From Vibrio superstes (GTDB taxonomy: Bacteria; Pseudomonadota; Gammaproteobacteria; Enterobacterales; Vibrionaceae), in contig NZ_BCUR01000004.1 of NCBI RefSeq assembly GCF_003569005.1, positions 2,472,516-2,536,515 on the forward strand: 64,000 nucleotides of DNA, read 5' to 3'. Shown piece by piece: positions 59,761 through 64,000 of this stretch. Positions within the stretch are counted from its first letter, which is position 1, and each line of letters begins with the position of its first letter. Under the pieces are notes generated by a model. The model did no database searches. It saw only the letters and a list, made by a program, of their open reading frames with translations, and had not been told where the DNA came from. Both the position numbers and the translations under genes were made by a program.

Positions 59761-60798
59761 ATGAACAAAAAGATTATTGCTCTAGCAGTAGCAGCTGCAG
59801 CTTTCGGTACTCAGGCGTCTGCTGTTGAACTATACAACAACGATGGTTCTACTTTCTCTATTGGCGGTCACGTATCAATCAGTGCTAAAGGCAACTCAGA
59901 CGTTGGTAGTAATACTGATTTGATCTCTAACTCTCCACGTATCAACTTCAACGCAACTCAAGACCTAGGCAATGGCTTCACAGCTGACGCTAAAGGCGAA
60001 TACTCAATTAACTACCTAAACGGTGGTGAGGAGTCATTCACTACTCGTCTTGGCTACATTGGTGTTTCTCACGACACATTTGGTCGCGCTGTTGGTGGTA
60101 CTCAATGGTCTCCGTACTACGACGTAGCTGGTATCGCTGATATGCCAATCGCATTTGCGAACGATTTCCTATACGACAACCATGGCGCTCTAGGTACTGG
60201 CCGTGCAGAAGGCATGGTTTCTTACCGTAACGGTATTGAGCTAGGTGAGAACATGGCTCTTAACGGTGGTATTGCTATCCAAGATAGCCAAACTGGTTTT
60301 GATACCCGTGGCCAAGTGACTCTAGCGCTAGATATTTCTGACTTCATGGTTGGTTACGCATACAACACCGGTGATCGTGATGTAGGTCTAACTTCTAAAG
60401 AAGAAGCTGTATCTCACGTAATTTCTGCTAAATACGGTTCTTACGGTAACGGTCTATACGTTGCTGGTGTTTACTCTATGAACGAGTACATGCACACAAC
60501 AGCAAACTACAACATCGACAAGTTCTCTGGTCCTGTTCTTGATGACTCTAACGGCATCGAGTTCATCGCAGCTTACGCATTTGCAAACAGCCTAAACCTA
60601 TCGATCAACTACGAAGCAGTTGAAAGTAATGACAAAGCTGTTGTAGATGGCACTGTATACAGCCAAATGGCTTTCCAAGCTGAATACAACATCACTCCAT
60701 CTTTTGTTACTTTCGCAGGCTACCAGCTTGACCTTGGCAACGACCAAAACGAAACAGAAAACGACATGTGGAACGTTGGTGTTCGTTACTACCTATAA
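59761..60798 (+). CDS. Outer membrane general porin at the ompU locus
   Basis: 345 aa from ATG 59761. A signal peptide (MNKKIIALAVAAAAFGTQASA) is followed by a 16-strand trimeric porin typical of Vibrio: VELYNNDGSTFSIGGHVSISAKG at the start and the C-terminal WNVGVRYYL ending in aromatic-x-Leu for BAM recognition. The constriction loop has the GAVGGTQWSPYYDV-like region. Position between greA and dacB is where V. cholerae carries ompU, but the sequence is quite different from V. cholerae OmpU, so I call it a porin at the ompU locus. Codon use (CTA, GGT, AAC) suggests very high expression. Confidence 0.9.
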   Translation: MNKKIIALAVAAAAFGTQASAVELYNNDGSTFSIGGHVSISAKGNSDVGSNTDLISNSPRINFNATQDLGNGFTADAKGEYSINYLNGGEESFTTRLGYIGVSHDTFGRAVGGTQWSPYYDVAGIADMPIAFANDFLYDNHGALGTGRAEGMVSYRNGIELGENMALNGGIAIQDSQTGFDTRGQVTLALDISDFMVGYAYNTGDRDVGLTSKEEAVSHVISAKYGSYGNGLYVAGVYSMNEYMHTTANYNIDKFSGPVLDDSNGIEFIAAYAFANSLNLSINYEAVESNDKAVVDGTVYSQMAFQAEYNITPSFVTFAGYQLDLGNDQNETENDMWNVGVRYYL

Positions 60799-60825
60799 TG
60801 GTATAACAGCCTAAAATCCTAATAA

Positions 60826-60849
60826 AACACCTGCCTTATGGCGGGTGTT
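60826..60849 (+). terminator. Intrinsic terminator of the porin gene
   Basis: AACACCTGCC-ttat-GGCGGGTGTT stem followed by T residues, 28 bp after the porin stop. Confidence 0.88.
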
Positions 60850-60898
60850 TTTGTTTATACTGTTCTCTAAATTGCCTCTTGCCTTGATTAGGGACGTT

Positions 60899-62269
60899 AT
60901 GCGCACTCTCACCCTTTTGCTGACCTGTGTTTCAACAGTTGCAGTTGCTTCAATCTCTACCCCTTACGAGGTTTTGCCTCCTGGGCAGCTATCCAGCGTT
61001 ATTGTAACTAAAGATGCCACTGTAGAGTCCTCAGTTAATGCCGAGCAACTTCTTCCCCCAGCGAGTACCCTAAAGTTGGTCACCGCCCTTGCCGCTAAGC
61101 TTCACTGGAAAGAAGGCTATCAGTTTTCCACGCAGCTCCTTGAGCAAGGCGATGATTATGCCCTTCGCTTTTCAGGCGATCCGAGTTTAAGCCGCCAAGA
61201 CCTTGAATCTCTTCTTCAGAATCTAAAAGGTAAAACTCTCTCTGGTGACTTGTATCTTGATGGCACCATATTCAGCGGTTATGACCGGGGTGTTGGCTGG
61301 CCGTGGGATGTGTTGGGTGTTTGCTATGCAGCTCCAGCTTCAGCGTTAAGCCTAGAGGGAAACTGCGTCCAAGCATCACTAAAGACACTGGATAACGGCG
61401 CTACATCGGCATTTGTGCCGAAGCACCAACCGATAAAGGTAATCACCAATGTAAAAGCTGTGAGCTTAGAGGAGAAAAAGAACAGTTACTGTGACCTTAA
61501 CCTGACCACTGCGCCCAATAACAGCTATACACTCAGCGGTTGTCTGGTCAATAGAGACAAGCCGTTGCCCCTTAAGTTTGCGGTGCAGTCTCCTAGCTTG
61601 TTTGTGAAGAAAACTATCTCTGAGATCCTTGAACAAAATAACATTACGCTCAATGGCAAGATTAAACTTGGCAAAGCAAAATACAAAGCGACACTGGTGG
61701 CAGAGCACAAGTCAGACTCTCTTGATGAAATGCTAGAGTTTATGCTGCATAAATCGAACAACCTATATGCAGACAATATCACTAAGCAACTTGGCGCTGA
61801 CTTCTACGGGGCACAGGGCAGTTTCAATAGCGGTACCTCTGCGATTAGAGAAATACTGCTAAAGCAAACAGGCATCGATCTTGGTAATGCGGTTCTAGAG
61901 GATGGCTCCGGGTTATCACGCAATAACCGAGTTTCGCCTCAAGTCATGATGCAGATAATGCAGTACATCAAGAGTAACGAAGAGAAGGTACACCTCATTG
62001 CCCTGCTACCAACATCAGGCTTGGATGGCACATTAAAATACCGTCCAAGCATGCGAAATACACCGATCAAGGGCAAGATCAAAGGGAAAAGCGGCTCGCT
62101 GTTTGGCAGCCACAATATGGTGGGTTATAGCTATGATGCACAAGGCAACATCAAATATACCTTTGTGCAGTTTGTTAGTAACTACCACCCAGAACCTAAG
62201 GTCAAAGGTGTTGAGCCAGCCATTACTCGGTTTGAAAAGGCTTTTTACCAATCTTTAGTGACTCAGTAA
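60899..62269 (+). CDS. dacB: D-alanyl-D-alanine carboxypeptidase/endopeptidase DacB (PBP4)
   Basis: 456 aa from ATG 60899 (MRTLTLLLTCVSTVAVAS signal peptide); the upstream in-frame part is not needed. Penicillin-binding motifs are SxxK in ASTLKLVTAL, SxN in HKSNNLYADN and a KSG (KTG-like) in KGKSGSLFG. The inserted domains between the first two motifs are those of PBP4. It trims and cleaves peptidoglycan cross-links in the periplasm. It follows the porin and its terminator. Confidence 0.95.
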   Translation: MRTLTLLLTCVSTVAVASISTPYEVLPPGQLSSVIVTKDATVESSVNAEQLLPPASTLKLVTALAAKLHWKEGYQFSTQLLEQGDDYALRFSGDPSLSRQDLESLLQNLKGKTLSGDLYLDGTIFSGYDRGVGWPWDVLGVCYAAPASALSLEGNCVQASLKTLDNGATSAFVPKHQPIKVITNVKAVSLEEKKNSYCDLNLTTAPNNSYTLSGCLVNRDKPLPLKFAVQSPSLFVKKTISEILEQNNITLNGKIKLGKAKYKATLVAEHKSDSLDEMLEFMLHKSNNLYADNITKQLGADFYGAQGSFNSGTSAIREILLKQTGIDLGNAVLEDGSGLSRNNRVSPQVMMQIMQYIKSNEEKVHLIALLPTSGLDGTLKYRPSMRNTPIKGKIKGKSGSLFGSHNMVGYSYDAQGNIKYTFVQFVSNYHPEPKVKGVEPAITRFEKAFYQSLVTQ

Positions 62270-62284
62270 GCTAAGGTCAGACAA

Positions 62285-62323
62285 AAACGGGCTCTGTAAT
62301 GCAAATTTACAAAGCCCGTTTTT
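62285..62323. terminator. Bidirectional terminator between dacB and the mgtE-like gene
   Basis: AAACGGGCT ... AGCCCGTTT with additional inner pairing TGTAA/TTACA, and A and T runs outside. Confidence 0.85.
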
Positions 62324-62334
62324 AGTTGTTTTGT

Positions 62335-63180
62335 TTAGGTTAAGCCTAAGAAGTAATTCACCACGCTAAAGTAAATCCACATCCCGGTAATATCTACGAT
62401 AGACGCCAATACTGGGCTAACCAGTACCGCAGGGTCTAACTTAAACGCTCGCGCTATGATAGGGAGTACGCCACCTAAAGTAGTTGAGATCGAGATCTGA
62501 ATAAACAAGGCGACTGCAATCGCCAAAGCAATGATATTAAGATCATGCCCGCCGGTTGAGACGCCATCACTAAACAGTAAAATGCGTCCGACAATGACTA
62601 TGGCTATTACAAAACCGATACATAGAGCCACTCGACTCTCTTTCCAGAGTACCGACAGCCACTGCCTTTTTTTAAGCTCTCCCGTTGCCAACGCCCTAAT
62701 CACTAGCGTTGCCGACTGAGTCCCTGTATTACCACCCGCAGCTGCAATAACCGGCATATAGATAGCAAGCAGCACCAGTTGGCTTAAGGTATCCTCATAG
62801 CTTGCGATAATAAGGCCCGAAACAATCCCCATCAAAGCTAACCCAATGATCCACCCAATGCGCTGTTGCACATGGGCTAGCACACCCGTCGAAAGGTACC
62901 CTTTATGTGGCTCAGCTTCAGAGCGAATAAATCCCAATTGATGAGCAAAATGACGCGCTCTTACATCTTCTCCAACCACCTCTAATTCAGCAATAATATG
63001 CTGAACATAAGCGACTGAGCACTGATTAAGAATCGCCACTGCCTCTTCAATAGGCATCACTTGCAGCAATTTAACCTGCTGTTTTTCATCATATTTTAAA
63101 AATGCGCTTGTTGCCGCGCAGATTTCCTCACGAGAAAAGTTCGATACATCGTGAGCTAAAGTTGTGTTCATTACCGTCAT
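62335..63180 (-). CDS. MgtE-type (SLC41) divalent cation transporter lacking CBS domains
   Basis: 281 aa from ATG 63180, which has GGGAG at the right distance. The frame is open to an ATG at 63270 without a ribosome site. After a soluble N-terminal ~100 residues (an MgtE N-like helical piece: CAATSAFLKYDEKQQVKLLQ) come five membrane helices with the channel motif AAAGGNTGTQSATLVIRAL and the pore aspartate in SPVLASIVDITGMWIYF. Full MgtE proteins are ~450 aa and hold two CBS domains that sense Mg2+; these are missing, so this pump would not be gated by the usual mechanism. Control may instead lie in the long leader with its small upstream ORF. Substrate could be Mg2+ or another divalent ion. 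Confidence 0.85.
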   Translation of the reverse strand: MTVMNTTLAHDVSNFSREEICAATSAFLKYDEKQQVKLLQVMPIEEAVAILNQCSVAYVQHIIAELEVVGEDVRARHFAHQLGFIRSEAEPHKGYLSTGVLAHVQQRIGWIIGLALMGIVSGLIIASYEDTLSQLVLLAIYMPVIAAAGGNTGTQSATLVIRALATGELKKRQWLSVLWKESRVALCIGFVIAIVIVGRILLFSDGVSTGGHDLNIIALAIAVALFIQISISTTLGGVLPIIARAFKLDPAVLVSPVLASIVDITGMWIYFSVVNYFLGLT

Positions 63181-63404
63181 GGCGAATCTCCCGATTAGCT
63201 GTGTCGACACCAGCAAAAAAGCTGATATAAATGGGGTAACGACCATCGAAATAACACGTAAGCTTCGCATCAGAAAAGCGAGACAGTTCCGTGATTATTT
63301 ATGACTAGAATGTGAGGAGAAAAATCGAGAAAGTATCAGAAAAGATTTGATAAAAGTTCTCTACCACTGAGGTAGAGACGAAGAACGTGCACACCGACAG
63401 CAGA
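63181..63404 (-). promoter_or_regulatory. Structured leader of the mgtE-like gene
   Basis: A 224-nt untranslated stretch after a leader peptide. It contains the hairpin TCTCTACC-tcagt-GGTAGAGA (complement of 63358-63378). Near the gene are three mutually complementary blocks, CAGC (complement of 63221-63224), GCTG (complement of 63211-63214) and CAGC (complement of 63198-63201). The middle block can pair with either neighbour, and the second pairing sits next to the Shine-Dalgarno. Confidence 0.5.
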
Positions 63405-63449
63405 CTATTTTTCTCCCTTCATACTAGGAGGATGGTCGGTAGTGTTCAT
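63405..63449 (-). CDS. Putative 14-residue leader peptide upstream of the mgtE-like gene
   Basis: ATG at 63449 with TTTGGAG 7 nt upstream opens a 14-codon ORF reading MNTTDHPPSMKGEK, ending in TAG at 63405. It includes an Asp-His-Pro-Pro run. Upstream is a promoter-like pair (TTGTGA, 18 bp, TATATT, complement of ~63492-63521) and a small hairpin CTGGG-acat-CCCAG. Proline/acidic leader peptides such as MgtL couple Mg2+ level to transcription of Mg2+ transporter genes. The role here is inferred. Confidence 0.45.
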   Translation of the reverse strand: MNTTDHPPSMKGEK

Positions 63450-63537
63450 AGTGTTCTCCAAAGGTTACTGGGATGTCCCAGCGGCGCGTAATATATCAAA
63501 AACACAACGCAGTTCACAAGTTTACAGATGTAAAAAA

Positions 63538-63554
63538 GGCGCCAAACAGGCGCC
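63538..63554 (-). terminator. Intrinsic terminator of tyrS
   Basis: GGCGCC-aaaca-GGCGCC stem followed on the minus strand by TTTTTT, 25 bp after the tyrS stop codon. Confidence 0.9.
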
Positions 63555-63579
63555 TATTAATCAACGGTTACAACTTAGC

Positions 63580-64000
63580 CTATTTAAAGGTAAGTCGAGC
63601 AAACTTACGCTTACCTACTTGGAACACATACGTGCCCGCTTGAGGTACAAATTTGCTGTCAGTGATCTTCTCACCGTCAATTTTTGCTGCGCCCTGTTTT
63701 ACCATGCGCATTGCTTCAGAAGAAGATGAACACAGTCCCGCTTCTTTCAACAGGTTACTTACTGGGCGACCCACTTCAAATTCAAACTCAGGCATCTCAT
63801 CTGGGATCTGGCCTTTTTGAAAACGATTAATGAATTCTTGCTCAGCAGCTTCAGCATCGGCTTCAGAGTGGAAGCGAGCAATGATTTCTTTCGCTAGCAG
63901 AATCTTAACATCACGTGGGTTTGCACCCTTCTCTACGTCTGCTTTGAACTGCTCAATCTCAGCCAAAGGACGGAAAGAAAGTAACTCGTAGTAGCTCCAC
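63580..64000 (-). CDS. tyrS: Tyrosyl-tRNA synthetase, C-terminal part (5' end beyond window)
   Basis: The frame stays open to the right window edge; the visible 139 residues begin WSYYELLSFRPLAEIEQFKADVEKG when read in frame. ANPRDVKILLAKEIIARFHSEADAEAAE is the linker typical of the TyrRS subgroup found in Vibrio (~395 aa). The last ~65 residues are the S4 tRNA-binding domain (VSNLLKEAGLCSSSSEAMRMVKQGAAKIDGEK). The catalytic HIGH and KMSKS motifs would lie outside the window. Confidence 0.93.
   Translation of the reverse strand, partial: WSYYELLSFRPLAEIEQFKADVEKGANPRDVKILLAKEIIARFHSEADAEAAEQEFINRFQKGQIPDEMPEFEFEVGRPVSNLLKEAGLCSSSSEAMRMVKQGAAKIDGEKITDSKFVPQAGTYVFQVGKRKFARLTFK

Overview
The window reads as chromosome I of a marine Vibrio or close relative. 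The evidence is the gene order (suhB-trmJ-isc-pepB-ndk-rlmN-pilW-rodZ-ispG-hisS-yfgM-bamB-der-yfgJ-xseA/guaBA, and glmM-folP-ftsH-rlmE/yhbY-greA/porin-dacB...tyrS), protein sequences close to Vibrio families, a typical Vibrionaceae porin at the greA-dacB locus, and an ERIC-like element. No tRNA, rRNA, CRISPR array or transposase was seen.

The first ~24 kb is accessory catabolism and transport. (1) 2-667: end of a heparinase II/III-like protein. (2) 723-8675: a polar-amino-acid-type ABC importer, a MocR regulator, a class III omega-aminotransferase, a TauE/SafE-family exporter and a YdfG-like short-chain dehydrogenase. Together these look like a taurine-nitrogen module that would excrete isethionate. 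(3) 8969-16058: a LysR regulator, SLC5 symporter, hexapeptide acetyltransferase, PL15-type exo-alginate lyase and secreted PL7 alginate lyase, i.e. alginate oligomer uptake and breakdown. (4) 16298-19737: a tripartite tricarboxylate transporter (TctABC) with a small partner protein of unknown function. (5) 20084-21565: Acr3 arsenite exporter and ArsR, each preceded by the same inverted repeat. (6) 21803-24272: a LysR regulator converging on a FocA-like channel fused to CBS domains.

From ~24.5 kb onward most genes are housekeeping: ynjBCD-ynjF transport, yaiL, guaBA, xseA, yfgJ, der-bamB-yfgM-hisS-ispG-rodZ-pilW-rlmN, ndk, pepB, the full iscRSUA-hscBA-fdx-iscX operon behind two tandem IscR boxes, trmJ, suhB with a boxA leader, glmM-folP-ftsH-rlmE, yhbY, greA with a GraL-like attenuator, a porin, dacB, a CBS-less MgtE-type transporter behind a leader peptide, and the 3' part of tyrS.

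The most notable non-coding regions are the yfgJ-der intergenic region, whose position and clustered GATC sites fit the Vibrio crtS replication-trigger site; the ERIC element splitting guaB from guaA; the suhB boxA; the greA leader terminator; and the mgtE leader. All calls rest on reading the sequence and on family knowledge. No database search was run.
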